In this document: piece by piece, positions 43,696 to 55,769 of the stretch
Layout of the letters: every line of letters starts with the position of its first letter
Numbering within the stretch: position 1 is the first letter of the stretch
Assembly: GCF_006335125.1 (NCBI RefSeq)
Contig: NZ_VDMO01000010.1
Location: 62,001 to 126,000, forward strand
DNA from: Deinococcus radiopugnans ATCC 19172
GTDB lineage: Bacteria; Deinococcota; Deinococci; Deinococcales; Deinococcaceae
Length of the DNA stretch: 64,000 nt
Reading direction: 5' to 3'
Position numbers and translations under genes: made by a program
Notes under the pieces: generated by a model
Seen by the model: only the letters and a program-made list of their open reading frames with translations
What the model was told of the DNA's origin: nothing
The model's database searches: none

Positions 43696-44305
43696 CGTTG
43701 TCGGCCAGCGCGGCGGTCAGGTAGAAGGGCCGGGTTTCCGCCGTCCGGGCCTCCGGGCCGCGCTGCTCACTGCCCCGCTGTTCACTGGGCAAGCGGTAGC
43801 CGGGACGCTCGATCTGGCCGCGCAGGTCACCCAGATCCACGTACAGGTCAGCGGCGTTGCGCAGTTCGTAACTGGTCATCTCGGGAATGCTGGCGACGAT
43901 CACCCGCTTGCCGCGCGCCCGCAGGACTTCCACTGGGCGCTCGAAATCGCCGTCGCCGGTCAGCAGCACGGCGGTGTCGTACAGCCCGGTGGTGGTCAGC
44001 AGGTCCGTGACGATCTCGATGTCCAGGCTGGCGCGGCGCGACGGGTCGCCGTGCTCGTCGGTGCTCTCGCGCAGGGGGCGGGTCCGGACGGTGTAGCCCA
44101 TGTAGGTCAGCGCGTCGGTGAAGCGGCGCTGCTTGTCGTCGATGGGCAGGGGCACGGCGGTGTAATAAAACGCGTTGTAGAGGACGCCCTGCGCGGCGAA
44201 GTGGTCCAGAATCTTGCGGTGATCGAAGTTCCAGCCCAGCCGTTTGGCCGCCGCGTAGACATTGGCCCCATCAATAAAAAGTGCAATTCGTGGTGTCTGT
44301 TCCAT
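43685..44305 (-). CDS. NYN-domain (LabA/DUF88-like) putative ribonuclease
   Basis: A 206-residue PIN-like NYN-domain protein. The metal-binding acids are in 'IALFIDGANVYAAAKRLGW' (first Asp), 'KQRRFTDALTYMGY' and 'TAVLLTGDGDFERPVEVLRARGKRVIVAS' (the DGD motif). The fold suggests a metal-dependent RNase, but no substrate is known. It starts with ATG 44305 behind GGGAG and overlaps plsX, so a lipid-synthesis gene and a putative RNase share one transcript. Confidence 0.88.
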   Translation of the reverse strand: MEQTPRIALFIDGANVYAAAKRLGWNFDHRKILDHFAAQGVLYNAFYYTAVPLPIDDKQRRFTDALTYMGYTVRTRPLRESTDEHGDPSRRASLDIEIVTDLLTTTGLYDTAVLLTGDGDFERPVEVLRARGKRVIVASIPEMTSYELRNAADLYVDLGDLRGQIERPGYRLPSEQRGSEQRGPEARTAETRPFYLTAALADNDER

Positions 44306-44436
44306 ACTCGTTTCTCCCGATCGCGTGCTTCAATCTGCTGCATTGTGCGGCCCGGCACGGTTGCCACGGCATCGCGGCAGCATAGCGGACCCGTGCAGTC
44401 CACTCAATTGGCAGGGCTTTTTCCTCGGCAGGACCT

Positions 44437-44772
44437 TCAAGGCTGGCGTGGAATCCGGGGAAAGACGTCCGGCGTGTGCAGGGCGTCCCACACCGCCGCG
44501 CGCAGATGGGCCAGCTGGACGCCGCCGTATTCGTCCGGCAGGGTCTCCAGGTACTTCACGGCCTTGTGGAAATTGCGGTAGGTCAGGCTGCCGTAGTGCC
44601 AGCGTCGGTGCAGGGCCGCCGCCAGCAGAATCAGCGCCTGCAGGAAAGCGCGGTCCGGTCCCTGTGCGGTGAGCCACGGCCCCTCCCAGGCCTCGTGGGC
44701 CTCCCACCACTGGCCCGAGTCGAAGAGCCGCACACCCTCCTCAAAGGCCTGCTGATCGGCGGCTGTGAACAT
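44437..44772 (-). CDS. DUF309 family protein
   Basis: A 111-residue helical protein of the DUF309 family, identified by 'FDSGQWWEAHEAWEGPW' and 'LQALILLAAALHRRW', the metal-site-like WEAHExWE pattern. No function is established. TAGGCT lies 5 nt before the ATG, so it has its own leaderless promoter. Confidence 0.9.
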   Translation of the reverse strand: MFTAADQQAFEEGVRLFDSGQWWEAHEAWEGPWLTAQGPDRAFLQALILLAAALHRRWHYGSLTYRNFHKAVKYLETLPDEYGGVQLAHLRAAVWDALHTPDVFPRIPRQP

Positions 44773-44900
44773 GCCTCAGCCTACCCCTTCCCGGCGGCCG
44801 GGCCGGAACGTGGGCCTTGCCACCACGCATGAATGACGCCTTAGCGCCTGCCCATACCCGGCAAATCCGCTCTACCGTCAGGAAGCGTATAGTTTTCAAT

Positions 44901-45260
44901 ATGAAGCCTTTGGAACTCACCGATACCAATTTTAATGACGAGATCGCCAGCGGCCTGACCCTGGTCGACTTCTGGGCGCCGTGGTGCGGCCCCTGCCGCA
45001 TCATTGCCCCCGTGATCGAGGAACTGGCTGGACAGTACGAAGGCCGCGTCAAGATCGGCAAGGTCAATGTGGACGAGAACCCCGTGACCCAGGGCCAGTA
45101 CCGCGTCATGAGCATTCCCACGCTGATCCTGTTCAAAGACGGCCAGCCGGTCGAAGGTGTGGTGGGCGCGCAGCCCAAGCGGGCCTTTGAAACCCTGCTG
45201 GACAAGCACATCGGCACCGCGCAGGCAACCAGCGGCAACACCGCCGTCAGCGCCAACTAA
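44901..45260 (+). CDS. trxA: Thioredoxin
   Basis: A 119-residue thioredoxin with active site WCGPC (C29, C32) after 'LTLVDFWAP', and the cis-Pro in 'SIPTLILFKDG'. It reduces cytosolic disulfides and supplies Msr-type enzymes and ribonucleotide reductase. ATG 44901 has TATAGT 7 nt before it; the upstream in-frame codons (from 44817) are outside the transcript expected from this promoter. A terminator follows, so it is monocistronic. Confidence 0.95.
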   Translation: MKPLELTDTNFNDEIASGLTLVDFWAPWCGPCRIIAPVIEELAGQYEGRVKIGKVNVDENPVTQGQYRVMSIPTLILFKDGQPVEGVVGAQPKRAFETLLDKHIGTAQATSGNTAVSAN

Positions 45261-45276
45261 AACCCACATTCCAGCG

Positions 45277-45306
45277 AAAGCCACCCCAGGTTGCGGGTGG
45301 CTTTTT
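45277..45306 (+). terminator. Rho-independent terminator after trxA
   Basis: AAAGCCACCC (45277-45286) and GGGTGGCTTT (45295-45304) form the stem, continuing into TTTTT. Confidence 0.88.
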
Positions 45307-45332
45307 GCTATTCCAGCGTTCTGGGGCTCAGC

Positions 45333-45911
45333 TCAGAGCCGCACGACGGCAGGCGGGGTCCAGGCGTGCAGGGCCTCGCTCAGGAGGATCTCGCCGTCGG
45401 CCCACTCCCCATGACCGCTGTCCACGTTGATGTGACCCGCCTCGCCCGCCGACACGGCCGCGGCACCCCAGGCGTCGGCCAGCGCCTCGGCCCGCTCCGG
45501 CGTGCAGTACGGATCGTTCTCGCTATAGACCAGCAGGGCCGGAAAGGGCAGCACCTCCAGGGGCAGCGGGGCCAGGGCCAGCAGTTCAGGATGCCGCCGT
45601 GCCACGTCCGGTTCCTCCGGATCGGCGGGGGCCACCAGCAGCGCGCCGCGCACCCGTTCGCGGTCCTCACCGGCAGACAGCCGCGCCCAGTGCACCACTG
45701 TCGCCACGCCTGCCGAATGCGCAATCAGCACCAGATCGCCCGGCGTGGCCTCGATGACCTCGTGCAGGCGGGCGGCCCAGACGTCGGGTACCGGCGTTTC
45801 GGGATCATCCTGCCGCACCCGCTCGGCACCGAACTTGTGCTGCCACAGCGTCTGCCAGTGCTGTGGGCCGCTGTCGCCCAGGCCAGGCACGATGATCAGG
45901 GTGGGGGTCAT
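45333..45911 (-). CDS. RBBP9/YdeN-type alpha/beta serine hydrolase
   Basis: A 192-residue hydrolase of the RBBP9/YdeN family. It begins 'PTLIIVPGLGDSGPQHWQ', the family start; the nucleophile is S66 in AHSAG; later 'AGEAGHINVDSGHGEW' supplies the catalytic His. The substrate is unknown. TACGCT lies 7 nt before the ATG, giving its own leaderless transcript. Confidence 0.9.
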   Translation of the reverse strand: MTPTLIIVPGLGDSGPQHWQTLWQHKFGAERVRQDDPETPVPDVWAARLHEVIEATPGDLVLIAHSAGVATVVHWARLSAGEDRERVRGALLVAPADPEEPDVARRHPELLALAPLPLEVLPFPALLVYSENDPYCTPERAEALADAWGAAAVSAGEAGHINVDSGHGEWADGEILLSEALHAWTPPAVVRL

Positions 45912-46079
45912 GGGGCAAAGCGTAGCAGGCAGCTGCCGCCCTGTGAGACTTCCTGCTCCCTGGAACCCGGTGGCCGCGCCAGCTCCGCGCTGAACGTCAA
46001 AAGCCCCAGCAGGTGGCGGGGGCCTGGGAAACTGAGATTGAGGGCTCCTCCCCTGTGCGACGCACCGACACCCGGATGG

Positions 46080-46400
46080 TCAGGTCAGGCCCAGCAACTT
46101 CCGCACGGCAAAACGCACGCGGCCCAGGTTGGACACGTCGTCGAAGGCGGTCAGCAGCACCTGATCGCCGTGGGGGGTCAGCAGCACCGGACCGCTGTCC
46201 ACGTCCAGCACCATCTCCTGCCAGGACTCGCTGCCCATCTGGCTTTGCAGGCTGCCGATCACCGCGCGTCCGGCGGCCACCAGACCCACGTCGCCGCTGA
46301 GCTGGCCCTCCTCGACGCCTGCCTGGGCAACCACCTCGCCCGCGTGGCCCACCAGCAGGGCGTGCCGCACCCCGCGCACCTCCAGCAGCGCCGCGATCAC
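46080..46400 (-). CDS. Roadblock/LC7-like protein, third of three
   Basis: A 106-residue alpha/beta protein with the roadblock/LC7 plan: a first helix, the strand 'RHALLVGHAGEVVAQAG', a long central helix (GLVAAGRAVIGSLQSQMG), then strands 'EMVLDVDSGPVLLTPHGDQVLLTAFDD' and a final helix (NLGRVRFAVRKLL). This fold is that of MglB-type regulators of Ras-like GTPases. It overlaps its upstream paralogue by ATGA. No GTPase gene is adjacent, so the partner is unknown. Confidence 0.75.
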   Translation of the reverse strand: MIAALLEVRGVRHALLVGHAGEVVAQAGVEEGQLSGDVGLVAAGRAVIGSLQSQMGSESWQEMVLDVDSGPVLLTPHGDQVLLTAFDDVSNLGRVRFAVRKLLGLT

Positions 46401-46738
46401 GAGCGGTCCACGCGCGGCAGGCTGTCGACCTCGTGGGCCAGCCGGGCCAGGGCCTGCTGGGCGCTGCGGGTATCGCTGCTGCGGACCAGCGCGGCGCCCA
46501 ACATCCAGTCGCCCACCGCCAGCGCCACCACCTCGATGCGGTCACTGGTAAACGCCAACCGGGTGACCTCGCCGGACCCCAGGCGGCGGCCCATGCGGTC
46601 CAGTCCCGTTCGCAGGGCGGCCAGCTCGGCGGCCAGCACCTCGCCGCCGTCCCCGTTGGACTCGATGGGCAGGCCATCCGGCCCCACCAGCGCGCTGGCG
46701 ATGACACCGGGAATGTTGGTCAGGGTGTCGAGTTTCAC
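46397..46738 (-). CDS. Roadblock/LC7-like protein, second of three
   Basis: A 113-residue roadblock/LC7-type protein ('IPGVIASALVGPDGLPIESNG', 'LAAELAALRTGLDRMGRRLG', 'IEVVALAVGDWMLGAALVRSSD'). The GTG start at 46738 overlaps the preceding gene's stop (GTGA), and its own stop overlaps the next gene's ATG. A longer frame is open upstream, but it only shadows the first paralogue. It probably dimerises with its neighbours (inference from the fold). Confidence 0.8.
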   Translation of the reverse strand: MKLDTLTNIPGVIASALVGPDGLPIESNGDGGEVLAAELAALRTGLDRMGRRLGSGEVTRLAFTSDRIEVVALAVGDWMLGAALVRSSDTRSAQQALARLAHEVDSLPRVDRS

Positions 46739-47085
46739 AGCGTCCCCTCCAGCTTGCGAGCAGCCTCGCGGCTGTACAGGCGGGCCTGGCCCAGATTGCT
46801 GCGGGCGTCCAGGGCCAGCAGCAGAAAGTAGTCGGTGCGGATGGGCTGCAGGTACACGCTCAGGCGTTCGCCGCGCAGGTACAGCTCGCGGGGCTGCCCG
46901 GCGTTCAGGGTCTGCGTGTAGGCGTTGGCGGACGCCTGAAGCAGTCCGGCGTGTTCGGCGATCAGCAGGTTGAGGTCCGTGTCGGTGATGGCGTGGCCCT
47001 CGATCAGCAGGCCGTCGAGCCCACCGATGGCCGCCGCCCACGCGCCGTCCACGTCCTTGACCAGTTGGGTGAGGTGAGCAAGCAT
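46735..47085 (-). CDS. Roadblock/LC7-like protein, first of three
   Basis: A 116-residue protein of the same fold: 'AWAAAIGGLDGLLIEGHAI', a central helix 'LNLLIAEHAGLLQASANAYTQ', strands 'RELYLRGERLSVYLQPIRTDYFLLLALD' and a C-terminal helix. It leads a three-gene operon joined by 4-nt overlaps. TATCAT (minus strand) lies 9 nt before the ATG. The sequences of the three copies have diverged widely. Confidence 0.75.
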   Translation of the reverse strand: MLAHLTQLVKDVDGAWAAAIGGLDGLLIEGHAITDTDLNLLIAEHAGLLQASANAYTQTLNAGQPRELYLRGERLSVYLQPIRTDYFLLLALDARSNLGQARLYSREAARKLEGTL

Positions 47086-47210
47086 TCTGAATCCATGATA
47101 GGGACGCTTCCTTTCAAATCATGCACAAATTCCGCCTCAAGGCGTGCAAATGTCTGAGAGCGTGGCGTGTCCACAGTGGGACTTCAGCGTTCGGGAACCT
47201 CACCAGTCGT

Positions 47211-47888
47211 TCAGACCTGCAGCAGCCTGCCGCCCAATGTCGCCTGTTCCGCATCTGAGAAGCCGTAGGCGGCCAGATACGGCCCAGCGCCGCCCCAGAC
47301 CGCATCCAGATGTGCCAGAGGGAGCAGAATGTCGTCCGCGACAGTGGGGATGAATGGTGAAAGGCGCGTCCACTGTTCCGGCGTTTTGCGCGCTCGCATC
47401 CGGGCGTAAAAGTCCACCAGCTCCGGCCCGGTGGCGACATAATCGGCGGCGATCTCATTGCGGCTGAAGCCTGCCAGTTCCAGACACAGCGCGGCGATCA
47501 GCCCGGTGCGGTCTTTTCCGGCATGGCAATGGATCAGTACCGGGCCGGGCGGGGCGTCCAACAATGCCCCCAGAATGCCCACGATGTTGTTGGCACCGTG
47601 TTCCAGCAGAGCGGTGGAGTAGACCGCATTGCTTCCAGCCTGTGTGGCCTCGTTCAGTGCGTGGACACGATACGGCAGCAGGGACAGGTTCAAATATTCC
47701 GTTCGCCCCAGAAACGGCGGCGCGTCTCGCTCCCGTTCGGCCCGCGTCCGCAAGTCGAGGATGCGGCTCAGCCCCAGGGCCAGCAGCTCGCCTCTCCCCT
47801 GCTCCCTTAAACGGCTGAGATTGCCACTCCGGTACAGGCCGGGCAGAGGACGGCGGAAGTTCAGTGCACCTTCGGGCGGTCTTGGCAT
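47211..47888 (-). CDS. Tyrosine phosphatase (Tyr_phosphatase3 type)
   Basis: A 225-residue cytosolic protein tyrosine phosphatase-like enzyme. The PTP loop is HCHAGKDRTG, giving the nucleophilic Cys and phosphate-binding Arg. The N-terminus 'NFRRPLPGLYRSGNLSRL' and 'SRILDLRTRAERE' are typical of the YbaP/IphP-like group, which also attack phosphoinositide-like substrates. The actual substrate is unknown. Confidence 0.9.
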   Translation of the reverse strand: MPRPPEGALNFRRPLPGLYRSGNLSRLREQGRGELLALGLSRILDLRTRAERERDAPPFLGRTEYLNLSLLPYRVHALNEATQAGSNAVYSTALLEHGANNIVGILGALLDAPPGPVLIHCHAGKDRTGLIAALCLELAGFSRNEIAADYVATGPELVDFYARMRARKTPEQWTRLSPFIPTVADDILLPLAHLDAVWGGAGPYLAAYGFSDAEQATLGGRLLQV

Positions 47889-48004
47889 CCCTCAAGAATG
47901 CCCGTCTGACCGCAAGCCGTGAGGCGAGGTGAATCACCGTCCTTGCCGACATTTTCGGGTACAATAGGTCTATTGAGGGAAGCCCTTCGGCGGAGCGATT
48001 TTCA

Positions 48005-48032
48005 TTACGTCAGCAGCATAATGTGCTAGAAT
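48005..48032 (+). promoter_or_regulatory. gyrA promoter with a strong RDRM candidate
   Basis: TTACGTCAGCAGCATAA (48005-48021) matches 12 of 17 positions of the Deinococcus radiation/desiccation response motif, including most of both arms. It covers the -35 region of a promoter whose -10 is TAGAAT (48027-48032). A DdrO-type repressor here would block gyrA until DNA damage. About 75 nt of 5' leader follow. Confidence 0.65.
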
Positions 48033-48113
48033 CGTTTCACTCCTGGCAGCCGCGCCAGGCCTCCATCACCCCACATTGCCGGGCGGATCACTCGCCGCCC
48101 CGACTGGAGCCAC

Positions 48114-50564
<2,451 letters not shown>

Positions 50565-50580
50565 TCGACAGCCTGTGAAC

Positions 50581-50604
50581 TTGGGGAGTTAACCCCCAAT
50601 TTAC
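50581..50604 (+). terminator. Terminator after gyrA
   Basis: TTGGGG (50581-50586) pairs with CCCCAA (about 50594-50599) and is followed by TTTA. A second hairpin, GCGTCCG / CGGACGC (50623-50629 and 50643-50649), is followed by a T-rich stretch and backs it up. Confidence 0.7.
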
Positions 50605-50649
50605 ATAGGGACGGTAGAACACGCGTCCGGGGTTTCTGGCCTCGGACGC

Positions 50650-50870
50650 CGTTTCATCTTTCCGGGTGTTGTATGGGATTTCAGGCCTGATTCAAACCCT
50701 GAACAGTCGCCAGACGGGTGAACGCAGCACGACACCAGGGCCGTCCTGAGATGAAGTCGGAGTGAGAGCACGAACAAGAGCCCAAGTGACGGTTCTAGCG
50801 TTCAGCACACGTATTTCTGCGATCAGGCCAGCATCAGCCTTTGTCAGCTAAATACTATTTAAAGAAACAA
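50650..50870. other. Non-coding stretch between gyrA and the Crp-family gene
   Basis: No gene found. GC content falls toward the right, and the last ~60 bases are AT-rich, leading into the promoter of the next gene. Confidence 0.4.
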
Positions 50871-50875
50871 AAGTG

Positions 50876-50904
50876 TTTACAAAATTGTAGAGATAGGTTA
50901 CACT
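50876..50904 (+). promoter_or_regulatory. Promoter of the Crp-family gene
   Basis: TTTACA (50876-50881) and TACACT (50899-50904) have an exact 17-bp spacer, the best -35/-10 pair in the window. The mRNA should start near 50911. Its 57-nt leader can form GTCGGG/CCCGAC (50913-50918 and 50925-50930) at its very 5' end and CGCC/GGCG (50948-50951 and 50958-50961) around the AGGAGG site. Confidence 0.75.
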
Positions 50905-50967
50905 GTAAGCACGTCGGGAATGGCCCCGACCTCCCTATCTCCCCAGACGCCTCAGGAGGCGACCACA

Positions 50968-51585
<618 letters not shown>

Positions 51586-51600
51586 GCTTTCTAAAATCTG

Positions 51601-51635
51601 CGTCGCCTCGAAACTGATCCGAGGCGGCGTTTTTC
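51601..51635 (+). terminator. Rho-independent terminator after the Crp-family gene
   Basis: CGTCGCCTCG (51601-51610) pairs with CGAGGCGGCG (51620-51629), one mismatch, then TTTTT. Confidence 0.9.
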
Positions 51636-51648
51636 TATCGCGGCTCCC

Positions 51649-51676
51649 TTGACTTAAAACTCTACATATGTAGAAT
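51649..51676 (+). promoter_or_regulatory. padR promoter with palindromic operator
   Basis: TTGACT (51649-51654) and TAGAAT (51671-51676) are spaced by 16 bp, and TCTACATATGTAGA (51661-51674) is a perfect 14-bp palindrome overlapping the -10. The ATG follows 5 nt later (leaderless). PadR proteins bind such ATGT/ACAT palindromes, so self-repression is likely. Confidence 0.75.
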
Positions 51677-51681
51677 AATTT

Positions 51682-51984
51682 ATGGTCCGCCTACCGAACT
51701 CCAGTCCACACACCCGCGCCGTCCTCGCCGCGCTGGCCGCCACCCACCCGCGCCCTAGCTACGGCTATGACCTGAGCAAGGCCACTGAACTCAAGAGTGG
51801 CACCCTCTACCCCATCCTCCAGCGCCTGCACGAGCAGGGCTATCTGGACGCGCAGTGGGAGGATTCGCCACACGCTGGCAAACCGGCCCGGCACATCTAC
51901 ACGCTGACGCCTGAAGGATTGGCGTTGGCACGGGAGCGGACGCAGGACAAGAAGACTCGTGCATTGAAGTGGGCGCTGCTATGA
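51682..51984 (+). CDS. PadR-family transcription regulator
   Basis: A 100-residue winged-helix repressor of the short PadR class: 'VLAALAATHPRPSYGYDLSKATELKSGTLYPILQRLHEQGYLDAQWE' carries the GTLYPxLxRLxxxG DNA-binding signature. It is transcribed from a palindrome-bearing promoter it probably controls, and overlaps a membrane-protein gene by ATGA, the normal PadR/partner arrangement. The inducing ligand is unknown. Confidence 0.92.
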   Translation: MVRLPNSSPHTRAVLAALAATHPRPSYGYDLSKATELKSGTLYPILQRLHEQGYLDAQWEDSPHAGKPARHIYTLTPEGLALARERTQDKKTRALKWALL

Positions 51985-52559
51985 CACCGGACGACTGGCA
52001 AAAGGGGATAGAGAATGAAGCGGCAAGCGTACAAGACGCTCAGTGGGCACGCGAAACTCAAGGCGTAGTCCTTCTCAGCAAGCGGCGCAAACTTCTGACC
52101 GACTCACTGGCCTCTCTGGGCGCGGCCCTTGTACTGGCGCTGATCTGGATGACGGGCCTGGTGCTGGTGTCTCGCGTCGCCTGGAACATGGATACCAACC
52201 CGTTTGGGGTCTGGGCGATGGTCAACATTGTCCGCTTTGATCTGGTCTTCCTGGGCCTGCTGCTGACAACAGGGCTGTTCCTCGGCTGGTGGGGCGTTCA
52301 GCCGGGCCGGGTGGCCCTCACCCTGGTACTCCTGCCCGTGCTGCTGTGGTTGATCGGCCAGAGCGTGCAGGTTGAAGGCGTCTGGACAGAGCCAGGGACG
52401 AATATTGCAAGTGATCACACGACGGACTTCGCTGTTTACAAGCTGAATGTCAACACATTCATCTTCGCTCTCGACGCTGCTCTCATCAGTTTCCTCAGCG
52501 CCTGGGCCGGACGGACCCTGCGCCGCCGGAACCGGGGCCGCCGCACCGCTGTAAAATAG
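51981..52559 (+). CDS. Four-helix membrane protein, PadR partner
   Basis: A 192-residue inner-membrane protein with four hydrophobic segments (about residues 43-68, 84-106, 110-132 and 157-180), a charged N-terminus and a highly basic C-terminus (TLRRRNRGRRTAVK). No family is recognisable. Its start overlaps the padR stop (ATGA), so it is probably the main target of PadR. Codon use is slightly less GC-rich than in neighbouring genes. Confidence 0.75.
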   Translation: MTPDDWQKGIENEAASVQDAQWARETQGVVLLSKRRKLLTDSLASLGAALVLALIWMTGLVLVSRVAWNMDTNPFGVWAMVNIVRFDLVFLGLLLTTGLFLGWWGVQPGRVALTLVLLPVLLWLIGQSVQVEGVWTEPGTNIASDHTTDFAVYKLNVNTFIFALDAALISFLSAWAGRTLRRRNRGRRTAVK

Positions 52560-52734
52560 CCCCATGACGGATGCGGCCCCGCCCAGTCATCCAAAGGGAT
52601 CAATGACATAAGCGCAATACCTGCGAACCGAGCGCGCGAGTCCCTACAAGCGCGAGTACGTGGGGGGTTTCGTGCATCCGCCGCACGCGCAAGCGGGGGT
52701 GAGCGGGGAGCATGGTTGCAGGGGGGGAGAACCC

Positions 52735-53625
<891 letters not shown>

Positions 53626-53788
53626 GGCGTCCACCTCCAGGGCGGCAAAGGGCGAGGCGGCGGAAAAAAGCGTTCAGAACAGTCTAACGCGCGCCGCAAA
53701 GTCCTCTAGGCATCTGCCTCACGCTCGTCCCGCCTCCAGGGACGGGAACACGGCGACTCCGGGAGCGAGCCGTGCCGCGCTGTTGGCT

Positions 53789-54550
53789 TCAGCCCCAGCG
53801 CCGCCCCATCAGTTCCCACCTGCTCTCCCAGATGGCCGCCGGAATGGTGTCCGGATTCAGCAGACCCTGCAGGTCTCGCTCATTCAGCTCGGCGTACTCC
53901 CCCACGTCCAGGTTGCCCAGCCAGTAGCCGCCCACGCGGTAGCGCATCAGGCGACCCACCGGGTGGCCGATGGCTTCGAGCATGCGGCGCACCTGACGCT
54001 TGCGGCCCTCGCCCAGCGTGATGAACGCGCCGTCCGTTGCGGGCGTGGCGCTGATGGCGGTGGCCAGCCCGTCTTCCAGCATCACGCCTTTCAGCAACCG
54101 GTCCAGCTCGGCCTGGGTGGGAGGCGCCTCGCCGTGCGTCCACGCGCGGTAGGCCTTCTCGTGGCCGTAACGCGGGTGGGTCAGGGTCAGGGTCAGGTCA
54201 CCGTCGGTGGTCAGCAGCAGCAGGCCCTCGGAGTCGCGGTCAAGACGTCCGATGGGGTGCAGGCCGGGCACGGGAGGCATGGCGTCCAGCACGTTCTTGC
54301 GCCCGTACTCGTCGCTGGCGGTGGTCACGTACCCGCGCGGCTTGTACAGCGCGTAGGTGACCTTTTGCACCGCGCCGGTGTCCAGCAACTGGCCGTCCAG
54401 CCGGATGTCGTCGGCGTCCGTAACCGTCTGCCCCAGGGCGGCCACCACGCCGTTCACCTGCACGCGGCCCGCCTTGATCAGTTCCTCGGCGGCGCGGCGC
54501 GAGGCCACCCCGGCGCGGGCCAGCCGCTTTTGCAATCTCTCGCCGCTCAT
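53789..54550 (-). CDS. Pseudouridine synthase, RsuA/RluB/E/F family
   Basis: A 253-residue rRNA pseudouridine synthase. An S4 RNA-binding domain (RLQKRLARAGVASRRAAEELIKAGRVQVNG) precedes the catalytic domain with GRLDRDSEGLLLLTTDGDL, whose Asp forms the covalent intermediate. It isomerises a uridine in 16S or 23S rRNA; sequence alone does not tell which. TAGGGT lies 6 nt before the ATG, and the ATG also overlaps the stop of the membrane-protein gene. Confidence 0.93.
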   Translation of the reverse strand: MSGERLQKRLARAGVASRRAAEELIKAGRVQVNGVVAALGQTVTDADDIRLDGQLLDTGAVQKVTYALYKPRGYVTTASDEYGRKNVLDAMPPVPGLHPIGRLDRDSEGLLLLTTDGDLTLTLTHPRYGHEKAYRAWTHGEAPPTQAELDRLLKGVMLEDGLATAISATPATDGAFITLGEGRKRQVRRMLEAIGHPVGRLMRYRVGGYWLGNLDVGEYAELNERDLQGLLNPDTIPAAIWESRWELMGRRWG

Positions 54551-54930
54551 GGCTCTACCCTAGCGGACGCGCGGCGGCGTGAGGGGGCCGCGAGAAGCGC
54601 AACCACGGCCAGCAGCAGCAGGGCGCCCGACAGCGCCAGCATCAGCGTCCGCACGGCGGGTGGCAGGGCGTCGCCGCGCAGGGCCGCGGGGAGCAGCGCA
54701 GCCACGGTCAGCAGGTTGCCCCCGGCCAGGCCGCCCACTTTGGCCCCGTCTGGCGCGAAGGCCGCCGCCACCTGAAACGCGCCCCAGGCCAGCATCAGGC
54801 CGCCGGCCACGCGCGGCAGCCACAGCGGCGAAACACCCAGCGTGGCCGCCAGCGTCGGCGGCAGGAAATACAACAGCAGCCCCAGCGGAATGAACAGCAG
54901 GGCGGTCAACCAGAACGAGGCACGCAGCAC
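54547..54930 (-). CDS. Small multi-helix membrane protein, unknown function
   Basis: A 127-residue protein with four hydrophobic segments (LTALLFIPLGLLLYFLP onward), of no family I can name. The GTG start at 54930 has TACACT 7 nt upstream; I prefer it to the ATG at 55152, because the upstream codons are non-membrane and overlap the opposite gene. Its stop overlaps the ATG of the pseudouridine synthase gene (ATGA). Confidence 0.65.
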   Translation of the reverse strand: MLRASFWLTALLFIPLGLLLYFLPPTLAATLGVSPLWLPRVAGGLMLAWGAFQVAAAFAPDGAKVGGLAGGNLLTVAALLPAALRGDALPPAVRTLMLALSGALLLLAVVALLAAPSRRRASARVEP

Positions 54931-54997
54931 GTCCGGTAGTGTAGGGGGTTCAGGCTGGTGGGATGTGGGCAGCGGAAAAGACGTGCCAGCATGGCTG

Positions 54998-55741
54998 ATG
55001 GGAAGAATGGAACGCTTCGTGGAGTACACTTTCGCGCCGTGGCCGGACGGGGAGTTGCTGGAAAAGGTTATCCCCTTTCGGATGCCGGGCATCACGCGGG
55101 TGGAACAAAAATTTAATGCTGATCCCGCGTTGCTGGTCGAAATTGGGGACATGGCTTACTCGGCGGGCGGCTCAACGGGCCGACATTTAGGTGAGGACGG
55201 CGAATGGCACGCCGATCCCAACGGTGCGCCCGGCAGGGTGCGCCTGATCTGGGACGGCTTCGATTCCACCATCTTCGCGCTGGAATGTTACGACGAGTTC
55301 TACTCGCGGCCCTACGCGCACGCCTACGCCTGGAAAAAGAACAGCGAGCGGCGCTTCCTGCACGAGATCATCAGTGAGCCGGACACCTGGATCATGGAGA
55401 TTCTGGAGGACAACCCGGATACGGGCATGTTTCCGACGGGCGGCCAGCCAGTGGCCGCGCTGGACAGCTTTCTGGAACGCAATCCCAGCACGGGAAAACC
55501 CACAGGCCGCTTTTTCCCACCCGACGCACAGTTAAGCGACAGCGGGACTCATCCGATCTTCTTCAAGGCATCCGGCGCTTCGCTGACCCCAGAGGACGAG
55601 GCCGAAATCGAGCAACGTCGGGCCGAGATGCTGGCCGATCTGCTCGCTAAGCCGCGTTACCGCCATCTGTTCATCGCCTCGGACACGCACATGCTGGAGA
55701 TCCTGTGCGCGGGGCTGCCCCGCTGGGAGTGGGTGGAGTAA
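54998..55741 (+). CDS. Hypothetical protein
   Basis: A cytosolic-looking protein of 247 residues rich in aromatic and acidic residues ('FVEYTFAPWPDGELLEKVIPFRMPG', 'FDSTIFALECYDEFYSRPYAHAYAW', 'HLFIASDTHMLEILCAGLPRWEWVE'), probably a globular domain. I do not recognise the family. The start is uncertain between ATG 54998 and ATG 55007. It is divergent from the small membrane protein and ends 28 nt before truB. Confidence 0.7.
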   Translation: MGRMERFVEYTFAPWPDGELLEKVIPFRMPGITRVEQKFNADPALLVEIGDMAYSAGGSTGRHLGEDGEWHADPNGAPGRVRLIWDGFDSTIFALECYDEFYSRPYAHAYAWKKNSERRFLHEIISEPDTWIMEILEDNPDTGMFPTGGQPVAALDSFLERNPSTGKPTGRFFPPDAQLSDSGTHPIFFKASGASLTPEDEAEIEQRRAEMLADLLAKPRYRHLFIASDTHMLEILCAGLPRWEWVE

Positions 55742-55769
55742 CCTCCGGTCACCCTCTACACTTTCCCCT

